64,000 nt of DNA from Eulemur rufifrons. Its lineage: Eukaryota; Chordata; Mammalia; Primates; Lemuridae. The stretch covers positions 46,030,501 through 46,094,500 of the forward strand of contig NC_090989.1 in NCBI RefSeq assembly GCF_041146395.1, written 5' to 3'. Of the stretch, positions 12,126 through 24,070 are shown in pieces. Below the pieces are notes generated by a model. It ran no database searches. It had not been told where the DNA came from and saw nothing but the letters and a program-made list of their open reading frames with translations. A program made the translations under genes and the position numbers. The first letter of the stretch is position 1; each line of letters opens with the position of its first letter.

Positions 12126-13715
12126 AAGTGAAATTTAAACTGTTGGGATAGAAGAGGCAAAGAAGAGGAAAGGTTCTCATTATGTGTGTTCCCTGAACAT
12201 CCCTAAGTCAAAAGCTTGAATTGATATGGAAAAAATAGTTTCATATCAAAAATTAATATAGTTTCCAGTATAACCCTCAGACATTATGGAATAAAGATAC
12301 CTTCCTCTCCCCAAATTAAAAATAATGCAATGGAGTAAGTTCTTATTGCCAAAGGGAATAGTATATCGAGGCACAGCTAATACATGGGCAGATACGTTTC
12401 TGCTTGCAAAATAAATTTCTAAAACCTAAATTATTCAAAAATATTTATACTTATATAAAATATTTTATACATTGATAATTAATAATAAATTTCTGAGAAA
12501 ATCATTACATTTTCAAAGCTTGGAACACACTAGTTTTCCCAAAGTCCTACATAGACATCAAGTTCTTGCTCTTTCTTGTCTCTCCTCTACAGTTTTCTTT
12601 CTTTTCTTTTTTTCTTCATTGCCCCCCCTAGTTTCCCATTTTTCTTTCTAATCCTGACTTATGTTTTCATGTCCTTTTACTCTGGAATTTCTTTTACTTT
12701 CTATTTTCCCCTTTTTTCTCTACCTGCCCCACTTTTTTGTATCCTTTAATTCACTATAATATGAAATGGGTTTCTTTTCTCTAGGTATTAATAGTATCTA
12801 TTAAATGAGGCCTTTTCCCCCCTTTGTTGATTCAAACATTTATTTATTTTTTGTTATTTTATTTTTTGGCCTTCTGACTCAGAAATTTTTTAGAGGCACC
12901 AATTATCTCTGTTTACATGTACAGGAATCAATCTTGGTTTATACTCTACTGAGAAAAAAGTATCCTTTGATGAAATAAGGATGTTTCCCACTTCTGCTTG
13001 GTAAAGCACCAGTATTAGAAAGCAACATCGAGGATCATTTTATCTATTTCTCTGCCAGTAAAGTATCTCAGATTAAAAGGTTATCTAATATAGTTAACAT
13101 TAAGTGTCTAGACATAGCTACTTTGGTAATACATTCCAGTGTCTAGCCCTTGTTTTAGTGGCTCAAAGAAATTTGGTAATCTGTTGGTCTGCTTTATTTT
13201 ATTAGGGTTCAATTGCATTTTCCTAATGCTACTACATGCATATACACAAGCTCAACCATCCAGGGAGATTGACTTGGCCTTCCCATGCTTTCCTGCTGGC
13301 CAATATTCTTCAAAATTAAATTTCTTCTTTAGTTTTACTAACTTTATACAAGTAATGGATTAACTGAATTAAAGGCCTTGCAGAATAGATGGAGATGAAG
13401 ATATGAAGATTTTCCTGTATTCACCTATAGGTGAATGCCTCATGTCAAGCAAAAATTTAGGGAGCAGAAGCATGTCTAAAATAAACATGCTTTCATTTAA
13501 CAGACTGGAATTATGCATTCCTCATTATGGTTCTTTATATGGTATTTGATGACAGAATCATTTTACTGATGTCTTAGCTTTAAGGGAAAAGGTACCTCTA
13601 CAGAAGTAATGTAATATAAATACAAATCTCATTAGGCATATTTATAAAATAAGAATTAATTATTCCTTAATAATCTGAAAAAAAAAATGACACCTGGTGA
13701 GTAACTGAGGAAGAT
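12126..13715. other. Unassigned, partly CT-rich interval
   Basis: A pyrimidine-rich tract lies at about 12570-12720. No named repeat or gene recognised. The frame at 13139-13363 is probably chance. Confidence 0.4.
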
Positions 13716-13731
13716 TTGGATGGGCTCTTTT

Positions 13732-14055
13732 TATTTATTTATTTTTATGTTTTTTAATTTTTATTTTATTTAATTAATTAATTTATTTATTTATTTTTGA
13801 GATAGGATCTCGCTCTGTAACCCAGGCTGGAGTACAGTGGCATCATCATAGCTCACTGCAGCCTCAAATTCCCAGACTCCAATGATCCTCCTGCCTCAGC
13901 CTCCTGAGTAGCTGGGACTAATTTTTTTAATTTTTTGTAGAGACAGGGCCTTGCTATGTTGCCCAGGCTAGTCTCAAACTCCTGACCTCAAGCAGTCTTC
14001 CTGCCTCAGCCTCCCAAAGTGCTGAGATTAAAGGCTTGAGCCACTGCTCCCAGCC
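13732..14055 (-). mobile_element. AluJ-type SINE with TTTA-rich tail, reverse strand
   Basis: The tail has become a TTTA/TTAA repeat (13732-13797). The body runs from gagataggatctcgctctgt to cactgctcccagcc. About 25 bases of the right arm (between gctgggacta and atttttttaa) are missing. Flanks ttggatgggctcttttt (13716-13732) and ttggacggacttttt (14056-14070) are a worn target duplication. Confidence 0.92.
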
Positions 14056-14084
14056 TTGGACGGACTTTTTAAAGAGCATTTTGT

Positions 14085-14215
14085 AGTCGGAACAACTGGG
14101 TTCTAGTCTCCATTTGGCCAGCTACCAGTTGACTGGCCTGGGGCAAGTCATCTCGTCTTTCATTTCCCAGGCTGTGACATGCAGAGGAATTGAATCAAAT
14201 GATCAAATTCAAGGA
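14085..14215 (+). mobile_element. MIR fragment
   Basis: Core-SINE-like run actgggttctagtctc, gctaccagttgactggcctg, gggcaagtcatctcg. This corresponds to the tRNA-derived head and core of MIR in forward orientation. Confidence 0.7.
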
Positions 14216-14436
14216 GGGTAGAAGTCATACACTGTTTTCCCTACTCCACCCCCCCCCACCCCCAAAGGCTGCCAGCTTTTCTCATAATAGAAGTAGGGGT
14301 GCATTTAGCCACAGAAAACCTCATGGACATTTTCTCAAAGCTCATTGCTCCACTGTTCTTTGTGGTTGTCCCATTTGAGCTCCTTCCACAAAGGGCCTAC
14401 TCCAGGGCAATTGCTCCCTGGACTGGAAAGCACTCC

Positions 14437-14465
14437 CTTTACTGGGAGTGCCGCTCCCAGTAAAG
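14437..14465. repeat. Perfect 12-base inverted repeat (hairpin)
   Basis: The arm ctttactgggag (14437-14448) is the exact reverse complement of ctcccagtaaag (14454-14465) around a five-base loop tgccg. It is not part of a repeat family I know and not followed by a T run. Function unknown. Confidence 0.9.
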
Positions 14466-15295
14466 CCCTGGGTGTCTTTTTCCGCTTGTGGGCATCTTGT
14501 AGCTGTTGGCTATTGTGTTCTTCAAGATTCAAATTTAATTATCCTGCTCTTCTAAGTCTTTAAGATAGTCAAGGGAACATTAGCTCACTGAAAATAATTG
14601 AAAACACCTTCTGGAAAAGTGCAGCTGGGCATGCAAGCATGGTCGTGGTTTTTCAGGGAAGATGTTATTCCTCTGCCTTATAACATTTTCTAACAAATTT
14701 AGAGAAAGCAGTTCCACCTCAGATTTTCTGAATCATAGACTTTGAGATTAAGACAAGGCCATAGAGATGCATGACTTGCCTGGGGCCTCCTGATGGTAGG
14801 TTGTGAAGCTTGTTCCACAGTCCTCTGTCTGGGCTCTTTCTCTGCACCTTTCTCAGCCTTTCCAAAGCCAGGCAGACCATCCTGCGGTTGCAGGCATGTT
14901 CTTGCTAGCACATCCCATTGCCTTTGACCCTGCTTTGCTCTGAGCATGAAAGAAGTCAAAGGGAAGAGCAGGCTGTACATAATTAGCCCACCCAACTGCT
15001 AAGGGAAACCTCTCCAATGGAACTGTACACGGTGTCTCACCGCCACTGTCCTAGGAGCTCCTTGCAGGTATGCCATGCTGACAGGCCGGCTTACCCCAGG
15101 AATGTGGCGTATCTGATCCTCCCCAGAGCTTGCCTGCTTCATTCCATCTCATGTAGTCTAAAGTATATTTTAAGAAAACTTGAACTTAGTACAGAGGTTA
15201 AACATTTGCAAAGCAAGTTGGGCTTATAAGTAATTTTAACCCAAGGTCATTTGGAAAATGTCATTCTTGAAACTCTACCTTTAAGGAGTGTGTAT

Positions 15296-15321
15296 GAGAG
15301 AGAGAGAGAGAGAGAGAGAGA
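15296..15321. repeat. (GA)13 microsatellite
   Basis: Uninterrupted GA dinucleotide run of about 26 bases, probably polymorphic. Confidence 0.97.
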
Positions 15322-15884
15322 AAGTGTGCTTGTGTGTTTCCATGTGCACCCTCTTCCCCCAGAACAAAATGCTTTAATAAGTGAACTTTGTGGAATTTGA
15401 TTAGAAAGACCCCATGTTTTGTGAGGGAAGAAGCAGTGTGGAAAACGGTGTAACAAGGGAAGAGCGTCTAGTTTTAAAGATACTATTTCAATGCTTAGCA
15501 GCACATGGCTTCTACAGTATTCCCAGCAGTAAGTATCATAAGTTATTCTGTCACTAGGAGTGTAGCCCTGTTCTAATTTATGTGCCTCGCTTATGTTTAA
15601 AAAACATAGTAGCTCCTCAATTTTCCAGATACTCCTTGTATGTGAACCCACTGGAGCGTTCCAAATTCCTGTTTCTACCATCTCTGCAAGAGAATAAAGA
15701 TACTATTGGAAAACTAACCATTTTCTACTAGTGTCACTACACACAAGTAAAAGTCTTCTTTCTAGACATTTTCCTTATGACAGAATTCTTTGCTCAATAT
15801 CTCCTCTTATGATTCAGAGGTACATTATTGTTCGGATTCCATGTCAGGCCTAAGTGAATATTAATTGAAACTTTAAAGGCAATG

Positions 15885-16065
15885 TAACAGCATGGTGGTT
15901 AAGAACTCAGGTTCTGGGGCCACATTCTTCAGATTAGAATCTTAACCCTAATCTTTACCAGCTGTGTGTTCTAAGGGAAGTTGCCTGACTTCTCTGGGCC
16001 TTATTTGCATCACATTTGTAAAAAAGGGATGAAGATATTGTCATTCTCCTAGGGTTGTTTCATAA
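15885..16065 (+). mobile_element. MIR, 5' part of a split copy
   Basis: Classic MIR order: agcatggtggttaagaactc, ggttctgg, ccagctgtgtgttct, ggaagttgcctgacttctct, then catttgtaaaaaaggg and tctcctagggttg. The copy breaks off at about 16065 and resumes at 16603 after an inserted element. Confidence 0.9.
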
Positions 16066-16073
16066 TTTTTGAG

Positions 16074-16602
16074 CAGTAGTCCTCAAAAATTGCACTCTCA
16101 AAAGAACTTATAAAAACTGCATACTACTTCACACATTTTTAATTTGAATCTAAAACTTTTCATCATGGTTTGCACAGGTTGTTTTTGTTAATAGGAGGTA
16201 AAAAAGAGTAAATACTTTATAACATGATTAAATAAGATAAGAATTGATGGTGATTGAAATAGTTGACATACTGGCCAAAGATGTCCTGATTAAAGCATGT
16301 GTCCCTGCAGCCAGTAGTATTTCCAATCATAACATGTTTTAGATTCAAGGAGGTCTACATACCCCAAAGACAATGGTGTACAAGACAATGAACCATGTTA
16401 AGATTTGTGTTAGGTGAGGAGTTTGCCTTTTAGTAAAGTAGAAAGGCCAATATGAATGTAGGAAGATTCTCAGGCAGCTAAAGCATAAAGTACAAATGAA
16501 AGTTAAGGTCTAAAGACTAATTTCTTTAAAATACCCTTGCATGTGCACATCTTGCAAAGTATTTGCATGCCCAGTACATGTACCATGGTTTGAAGACCAC
16601 TA
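16074..16602. mobile_element. hAT-like non-autonomous DNA transposon inside a MIR
   Basis: About 529 bases with inverted ends (cagtagtcctcaaa at the left, tttgaagaccacta at the right). Flanks tttttgag and gttatgag agree at 6 of 8 positions, consistent with a worn 8-base hAT target duplication. The host MIR continues on both sides, so the boundaries are well fixed. I cannot name the family. No transposase frame remains. Confidence 0.7.
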
Positions 16603-16690
16603 GTTATGAGGATTAAATGAGTTAATTCATGTTAAGGTCCTAGAACAATGCCTGGTGTATAGTAAGCACTGAGCAAAAGTATTAATATTT
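16603..16690 (+). mobile_element. MIR, 3' part of the split copy
   Basis: Continuation of the MIR at 15885: atgaggattaaatgagttaa, agaacaatgcctggtgtata and gtaagcactgagcaa, the conserved MIR 3' region. Confidence 0.9.
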
Positions 16691-17307
16691 TAGGGTCCCC
16701 CTTCAGAAAGAGTTGTCCATACATACTCTGAGTTCCTACTTTGTCCTCAGGACTTACCTGCCTGCATTCAGCATCCTTTAGAATTAAGTGACAAAGGATC
16801 AGAAAAATCTGTTACCTCTGTAGCAGAATCACAGTTCCATTCTTCTCATGAGACAGACTCACTCCAGGTGTAACTGCTGGGACTTTCTGGTCAAGTTCCA
16901 TTCAGTTTGTCTACCCATAAATGTGATACTCTCCTGGATACACATAACTTTTTCTCTGTGCGTGGATCCAGCCTCATGCCAAAGGTACCATAAATTGGGA
17001 GTCTATGGATTTTCCTCAGTACCTTGAGAGATTCGAGGTTACTGAATAACTAAAGCTATGGAATACAAAATGGAAAAAACTGAAGTATGAAGTTTAAAAA
17101 GAAAAGGGCAGCTCATTTTAAACACAGTTTGTGCACTAGCCATTGGACCCTTAGAAATCTCAGAATCAAAACAGGGATTCCTGGCTTAACATATTACCTA
17201 ATATTCTAAGTTGGGCAGTTTACGTCATTAGAGCTTGGTTTGTGTTTATACCTGATGTCTTCTTTAACTTTTTAATTAACAAAACAGTATATTTTCATTT
17301 TAGAAAA
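16691..17307. other. Unassigned sequence
   Basis: No repeat family, frame or RNA recognised over about 600 bases. Confidence 0.4.
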
Positions 17308-17315
17308 AGATAACC

Positions 17316-17530
17316 CAGCAGTCCCCAAGGGAACCTTTTTTTTTTTTTTTTTGTCACCAGGGAACGTTTTCATGGAAGACAGTTTTTCCATGGACCAGGG
17401 AGGCGGGTGTGTGGATGGTTTCGAGATGATTCAAGTACATTACATTTATTGTATACTTTATTTCTATTATTATTACATTGTAATATATAATGAAATAAGT
17501 ATACAACTCACCATAGGTTGGGGACCCCTG
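17316..17530 (-). mobile_element. MER1-type hAT element with expanded T run
   Basis: Ends cagcagtcccc and ggttggggacccctg. The interior is the reverse complement of the MER1 AT-rich tail (tattattattacattgtaat, tacaactcaccatag). The T run near the left end has grown to about 19. Flanks agataacc and agataatg share 6 of 8 bases. Same family as 21929 and 28736. Confidence 0.85.
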
Positions 17531-17639
17531 AGATAATGCAAAAGAAGAAAACTAAAGTCACTGATTTAGTACTACCTAAGGATAAAGATTTTGATACATA
17601 TCTTCTCATCCTTTTTCTTATGCAAACAATAGACTTAAT

Positions 17640-19188
17640 TTTTTAAATTAAACTTTTCACTTTGATATAACTATAGACTCACATGTAATTGTAAGAAATA
17701 ATACAGAGAGATCCCACGTACCCTTTACCCAGTTTCCCCCAGTGGTAACGTCTTGCAAAACTATAATAGAATTTCACAACCAGGATATTGACGTGGATAC
17801 AGCTAAGATGGAGAACACTTCTATCACCACAGGGATCCCTCATGTGCACCTTTTATAGCCACAACCATTTTCCTCCCACAGCCACTCCCTTCTGAAACCC
17901 TGACAATCACTATTGTGTTCTCTATTTCTATAATTTTATCATTTCAAGAATGGTATATAAATGGAATCATATAGTATGTGACACTTTTTAGGATTGGTTT
18001 TTTTCACTCAGCATAATTTTCTGAAGATTCATCTAGGTTATTACTTTTATCAGTAGTTCCTTTTCTTTGCTGAATAACATTCTACAGGTTACATCTGAAT
18101 TATTTCCAGTTTGGGGCTATTAGAAATAAAACGGCCATAAAGATTAGCATACGGGGGTTGTATGAACATAAGTTTTCATTTCTCTGGGATAAATGCCCAC
18201 AGGCACAATTGTTAGATCAAATGGTAGCTACATGTTTAGTTTTTTAAGAAACTGCCAAACTGCAATGTATAAATGATTTGGTTTCTCTGCATCCTCACCA
18301 GCATTTGGTGGCATCACGATTTTTTGATATTAGCTATTCTGACAGATGTATAGTGATCTCATTTTGATTTTCATTTTTATTCCCCTAATGGTTAATGATG
18401 TGGAACATTTTTTCATGTGCTTGCCATCTGTATATCCACTTTGATGAAGTGCTGGCTCATGTCTTTCACCCATTTTCTAATTGATTTTTTTTCTCTAATT
18501 TGATTTTTTTATTAAGTTTTGGGAGTTTTATGTATTCTAGATAGTTGTCCTTTGTCAGATATGTGGTTTGAAATATTTTCTCCCAATCTCAAAATTTTCT
18601 TTTTATTCCCTTTACCGGGTCTTTCACAGAACGAAAGTATTTTGTTTTGATACAATCTAATTTATCAATTTTTTTATTGATTATACTTCTGGTGTTAAGT
18701 ATAGGAACTCTTTGCCATTTAAGTCCATGATCTATTTTGAGTTCAGTTCTGTGTAAGGTTGTAGACTTGGATTGAGGTTCATTTTTTTTCTTATGGATGT
18801 CCAGTTGTTCCAGCACCATTTGTTGAAAAGGCTATCTTTTTTTTGGTTGAGTTGCTTTTGTACTGTTGTCAAAAAACAGGCAGGCATATTTGCATGGGTC
18901 TATTTCTGGGCTCTCTGTTCTGTTTCACAGATCTATGTGTCTACCCCTCCACCACTACACACAGTCTTGCTTACTATAGTTATCCATCTTGAAATCAGGT
19001 ATGCTGATTCTTCCCACTGTCTCTTCTTTTTCAACATTGGGTTAGCTCTTCTAATTCCTTGGCCTTTTCATATAAATTTTAGAATCATCTTATCTATATC
19101 TATAAAAATCCTGCTGAGATTTTGGTTAGAATTGAATTAAAGATGTATATCAATTTGGGGTAAATCAATGTATTTGTTATGTTAAACA
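17640..19188 (-). mobile_element. L1M fragment, outer part interrupted by a Tigger element
   Basis: Reverse-strand old L1. The 3' UTR section (acccagtttcccccagtggt) leads into ORF2 (gaaactgccaaactgcaatg, tcctcaccagcatttggtgg, atgtccagttgttccagcac). The sequence is broken at 19188 and resumes at 19777 with the next ORF2 phrase. Open frames on both strands here (18589-18819 minus, 18772-19140 plus) are L1 passages, not genes. Confidence 0.88.
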
Positions 19189-19776
<588 letters not shown>

Positions 19777-19905
19777 TATTCCAATTCATGAACATGGTAT
19801 GTCTCTCCATTTTTACATCTTTGATATCTTTCCTGAGCATTTTGTAGTTTTCAGCATACAAGGCCTATACGTGTTTTGTTGGATTTACCTCTAAAAGTGA
19901 GATCA
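19777..19905 (-). mobile_element. L1M fragment, inner part
   Basis: Continues the L1M at 17640-19188 directly: ttccaattcatgaacatggt, tttgatatctttcctgagca and tttgttggatttacctctaa are consecutive reverse-strand ORF2 phrases. Confidence 0.85.
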
Positions 19906-20574
19906 CACTCATTCAAACCCCCTTTTTTGTGATCATGTATATCATGAACATTTTCTAAACCATTAGGTTATTTTCAACCTCATTTTTAATAGACTAATAG
20001 TTCTGGGGTTGAATATTCTTGGTTATTCAGCAACTATCGTAAAGACTTACTTAGTTTTTACATTCTTTTTAACCCAGGATTGGGCCTTCATTATAACAAA
20101 TACTCAGCTGGGATACTTGCTACCTTCTAAGTTGTAATGGCTTTGTTGCATTTTTCTCTGAATAACTTTTTATAATATTTTTTCTCAGTAGAAACCTTTA
20201 CATTGACTGTGTTGGGGTTTTTTTAAATTATTATTTCATCAACAATGGCATATCTGGCAAGGTAACTGATTTTTAATGTTTATCCAGGCAGAGTAGTGGT
20301 GCAGGCTACATTGCTATTTGTAAAATCTAGTAAAATCAGAATAGCAGCAGAGCATAGGTCAGTGACTACTCTGACTCCTGGCTGTGCTGTAGTTTGTTAT
20401 TGCCAACCCACTGGACTCTGTACAGGTTGCAGCACAGCCAGCAGAAAGCCTCCCTGTGATTCTCTCAGCAGTTTGCAGATTCACACTGACGATAGGCAAG
20501 AAAAACAAAGCACTTAATGCCTGTGTTGGTCACGATATGCATAAATAGAAGGAGATAATGACTGGGAAAGGAAT
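19906..20574. other. Unassigned sequence
   Basis: The first part (atcatgtatatcatgaacat, tttctaaaccattaggttat) may be another worn retroelement. The rest, including a 73-codon frame at 20296-20517, is not recognised. Confidence 0.35.
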
Positions 20575-20812
20575 AAGCACTGTGTTTTAGAGTAAAAAAT
20601 CCTGTATTTGAATCCATTTCCACCATTTAACCAGCTGTTTGACCCTAGGCAAGTGAACCTCTCTCAGGCTAAACTTCCTCATCTATAACATTATAATCAC
20701 TTATAATGCCTACTTCGTGGGATTCTTGGAATTAAATAAGTTAATGTGTTAAAGTATTCCACATAGGGCCTGGCATATAGCAAGCACTTAGTAAATGTCA
20801 GCTGTCAATGAC
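20575..20812 (+). mobile_element. MIR SINE
   Basis: Forward MIR: agctgtttgaccctaggcaa, gtgaacctctctcaggc, ttcctcatctata, ggcctggcatatagcaagca, cttagtaaatgtcag. Nearly full length. Confidence 0.9.
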
Positions 20813-20929
20813 TCCAAAAATTTTACTTTTGTTACTCATAATTGAACTTTGGCTGTTGCTGCCAATAAATATCAATATATGCAAGGGAGTTATCTTGTAG
20901 TAAAAATATTTTTGTGCATATCTTTCTTC

Positions 20930-21040
20930 CCTACTAGAGTATAAACAACTACAACCCTGAAAACTTTGCATTCCTCAGTGTCTAGCACAGCAGTGCCTTC
21001 CTAATGCACGTTGAAAATCATTGCCATGTACAGGCAGTGG
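20930..21040 (+). mobile_element. L2 3' fragment (weak)
   Basis: Order actagagtataaacaac, tgcattcctcagtgtctagc and acagcagtgccttcctaatg resembles the L2 3' end (subject 'stop to cctagcacagtgcct'). Diverged and short. Confidence 0.45.
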
Positions 21041-21434
21041 AAACTCAACATGAAAACAATTGTGAACTCTCATTTTGTGGGCCTTATCAGAAAGCTTAAA
21101 TCCAAGATTGAATTAATCAGAGAACACAAGATTGGGTTTCTGCATTTTCCAGTTTTGAAATCTACTTAATATGGGTAATAGACTGAACATTTGTCATCTT
21201 AGTGCACACAACGGGGGCAATGAAATATAACATTACATAGTTCCTTTAAGCGAATACTGGGAGTCTCCTGGCAGAAGACCCTTGGGACAACAGAGATTCA
21301 TAATCCTCTCCGAACTATTCATGTGTGCATAAAATGAGTAAGCTAAAAATTCTCAAATTTTCTTGTAAGTTTTCATATGAAACAACTGTACAAGGGTAAT
21401 CAAGGTAGAGGAACAAGGCAGCTGCTCTTGTAGC

Positions 21435-21600
21435 TAGGATAGTAGGAAGAGCCCTAGCTGACCTCTAGGTGATATAAAACACAGTTGTTTGTCATGGCCT
21501 AACTATGTAACTTAATTAAGTCGCTTGACTTTTCTGAGCCTCATTTGCATACATACACGGGAATTATAATAATATTTCCACCTTCCTACAGTGATGATCA
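21435..21600 (+). mobile_element. MIR fragment
   Basis: Phrases gaagagccctagctgacctc, taactatgtaacttaattaa, gtcgcttgacttttctgagc, ctcatttgcatacat in MIR order. Confidence 0.7.
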
Positions 21601-21634
21601 AATACAATTATTTCTAGAAAACTACACAAATGTA

Positions 21635-21880
21635 CCATATTATTCATTCCATAAGTATTTATTAAACACCTGTTGTGTACAAGACACTGTCCTAGGGAAA
21701 AGGATAAAAAGTCAATATGGTCTCTAGCAGTTCACCGAGGAGAGAGAGAGACATGTGAACCACTTAAGTACAGTAAAGTATCATAAGTGTGCAGAGATAG
21801 AACATTCCAGGTGTAGCTATGGAACTGGGTTGCTGAGAAAGTGTGGGCAGAGCATTTTGGAGTAGAGAAATTATGAAGCC
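21635..21880 (-). mobile_element. L2 3' end, reverse strand
   Basis: cattccataagtatttatta, aacacctgttgtgtacaaga and cactgtcctagg are the reversed L2 3' end. The following agaacattccaggtgtagct and gggcagagcattttggag fit upstream L2. The copy is probably cut by the MER1 element at 21929. Confidence 0.65.
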
Positions 21881-21928
21881 ACAATGTTGTAAAGATCATC
21901 CATGTTCAAGCTGAGGCTACCCACTACA

Positions 21929-22102
21929 GCTGCGGTCCCCAACCTCTGGCTGCAGCCCGGTGCCAGTCTGTGGCCTGTTAGGAACCAGGCTGTGGCATCA
22001 CCTCCTGAGCTCGCCTGCCCGTCCCTCACCCCCCACCCCCGGTACGTGGAATAATTGTCTTCCATGAAACCGGTTTCTGGTGCCAAAGGGTTGGGGCCTG
22101 CT
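21929..22102 (+). mobile_element. MER1-type hAT element, internally shortened
   Basis: Left half ggtccccaacctctggctgc, cagtctgtggcctgttagga. Right half ataattgtcttccatgaaac, ctggtgccaaagggttgggg. The middle of the consensus is missing. Flanks ccactaca (21921-21928) and acactaca (22103-22110) are a 7/8 duplication. Confidence 0.85.
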
Positions 22103-22110
22103 ACACTACA

Positions 22111-22454
22111 GGGAGGGAATTAGGAGGGAAAAAGTTTGAACCAGTTGCCGAAGTCCTTGTTAAATAAGGTGCAATGATGAAGATAGGTCAGTAGGTGGCG
22201 GAACTGAGGAGCGGGCAAGTGTGGCATGGGTAGATGGCCTGAGGAGGGGTTTTGCTATGAGAATGGAAAGGAATGGCCTGGAAACAGCGTGGTGGGCCAG
22301 GAAAATGCTGGCACCCCGGACTCTGGGAGCACAAGTAACCTCCTTGAGAGGCTCAAGGGTTTGTATGTCCTGGAGAAGGGATTGGACAGGAGATGGAACG
22401 GAAGCAGGGAGGAGGAGTCTGTGAGAAGGCTAAAATTGTAGGGGTTCCAAAAAT
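22111..22454. other. G-rich sequence, possibly worn L2
   Basis: Purine-rich with two overlapping 67-71-codon frames (22221-22441). Composition and words such as ggcaagtgtggcatggg recall reversed L2 but are not conclusive. No gene recognised. Confidence 0.35.
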
Positions 22455-22680
22455 AGCAATATTTGTCATTTATTGAGCACCTAGAATGTGCTATGTACTG
22501 TACTTGGCTGTTTTATACATTTAATTCTCACAAGACACTACAAAGTAATTACTGTCATCTGGATTTTACAGATAAAGTCAAAAGGCACAAAGAGACCATG
22601 TGCGTTATTTAGGGCCACATAGCCAGTCCACATTAGAATCAGAGAACCCAGTTCTGTCTGGCTGCAACGCTGTACTTTTG
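22455..22680 (-). mobile_element. MIR SINE, reverse strand
   Basis: tcatttattgagcacctaga, atgtgctatgtactgtactt, taattctcacaagacac, ggattttacagataaag and ttagggccacatagccag are consecutive reversed MIR segments. Confidence 0.88.
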
Positions 22681-23869
22681 CATGGTTCCACATGTCTTCA
22701 GAGAAATTCAGAGAGCACCCTGAAAAGGACTTGAAGGGAAGTCAGAGAGGAAGGGAAGAAAGAGGAATGCAAAGTTATGCAGGAATGAAAATACAGTGGG
22801 TGAGAGGACTGTTGACCTCTGACGCTTGCATTTTTGCTGGTAGCTGAGAATGCCAAAGCTATGAGACCTAGCATCACTGAGATCTCCAGTGGGGTCTGAG
22901 GCCTTATGAGGTTAGTGATTGCCTTGCTGTGTGGTCGGGTGGAGGCTATGGAGTGGGTACCTTGGTGTCTTTCGAAGAGAAGTCTCCCAGACAGTTTGTG
23001 AGGAGGATCAGCCTTTCCTGACTCTTCTATTCCTGGCAGAGGGGTTGGCCAAGGCTTAGCTTCCTTAGGTATTAATATCAGTGGTCAGTTTTTTAGCCCA
23101 GGTATATGGAGAACAGAGAAGAAAGTGTGGAATGACACTAGCATCTCACTTGCACGTAGGGTAGGAGCCCATCAGATTTGGGGGTGCCTTGGCCACTTTG
23201 TACCTGGGGGCCTCTGGAGCAGGTGGTATACATTGTAATACTCATTAGACTGTGAGGAAAAACAAACATATGTATCAGCCTCTCCTGAGTGGTAGTGACT
23301 GGTTATTATCTGACACTGGGAAGGAAATACAACCAGTGTCCTACTTTCCTCACTGAGGGACAGTTAATACTACAGCTGAAACAGCTCTCCCCACTGCCCA
23401 CGAGGGGAGGGAGCACATTGATTTAAGGGCACAGGCCAGGACCAGAGTCTTTTCTAGGAAGAAGTTTTGATATTTGGGGGAAGGAGCAGTACAGCTCTAC
23501 AGCCAGGTAAGAGTGGCCTCAGGTAAGGTGGATCAGGTTAGAGGAAGCAAAGAAAAGGCAGAAAGTGAGCAACTGAAGACAGGTTATGACTCTCAATGCT
23601 TTCAATGAAGTGCTTTGGTTGGAATTCTTGATTGTGGTGGAAATAAATATAGCCTTCAAAGTAACACATGTCCTGTCTGATGCAGTCCATCAAAGGCGGG
23701 GTTAGGGTAGGGCAGGATAAATAAATATCTTTGGAAAGAGGATAATAAGGAAAGAGAAGTGAAAGTAGCCTTAAAAGCCTTCACTTGCATCAGATGCTTG
23801 CAGAAGAAATTGGATGCTTGTTGTAAATGTGATTTCTGCTTCTCCACAAGTGTGAGATCTCTTTTCCCT
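22681..23869. other. Repeat-poor unassigned sequence
   Basis: About 1.2 kb of moderate-GC DNA with no recognised transposable element. Only chance frames (23656-23847 minus). No splice-linked coding signal that I can defend. Confidence 0.45.
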
Positions 23870-24070
23870 TTGAATCACCCCTGTACTTTATCTGTATCTC
23901 TCTTATGACACTTTTTATAGTCTATATTTTATAGTCCTTATGTTTTCCCTATTTCCTTTACTAAACTGGTAATTCTGTGAAGGCAAGGATAATACCAGAT
24001 TTCCTTCTGTGTCCTCCACAATGCTTTGCATTCAGGCTACTCAGTATTTGAATAAATGTATGAACCCAAG
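23870..24070 (+). mobile_element. L2 3' end
   Basis: Forward L2: cctttactaaactggtaatt, ctgtgaaggcaaggataata, tctgtgtcctccacaatgct, ttgaataaatgtatgaa. This is the characteristic L2 terminal order. Confidence 0.82.

Larger units (their letters stand above)
14216..15884. other. Unassigned interval with a hairpin and a GA repeat
   Basis: A C-rich run lies at 14246-14265, a perfect stem-loop at 14437-14465 and a GA repeat at 15296-15321. Several frames of 60-144 codons overlap on both strands (14190-15681), none with recognisable domains. No named repeat otherwise. Confidence 0.4.
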
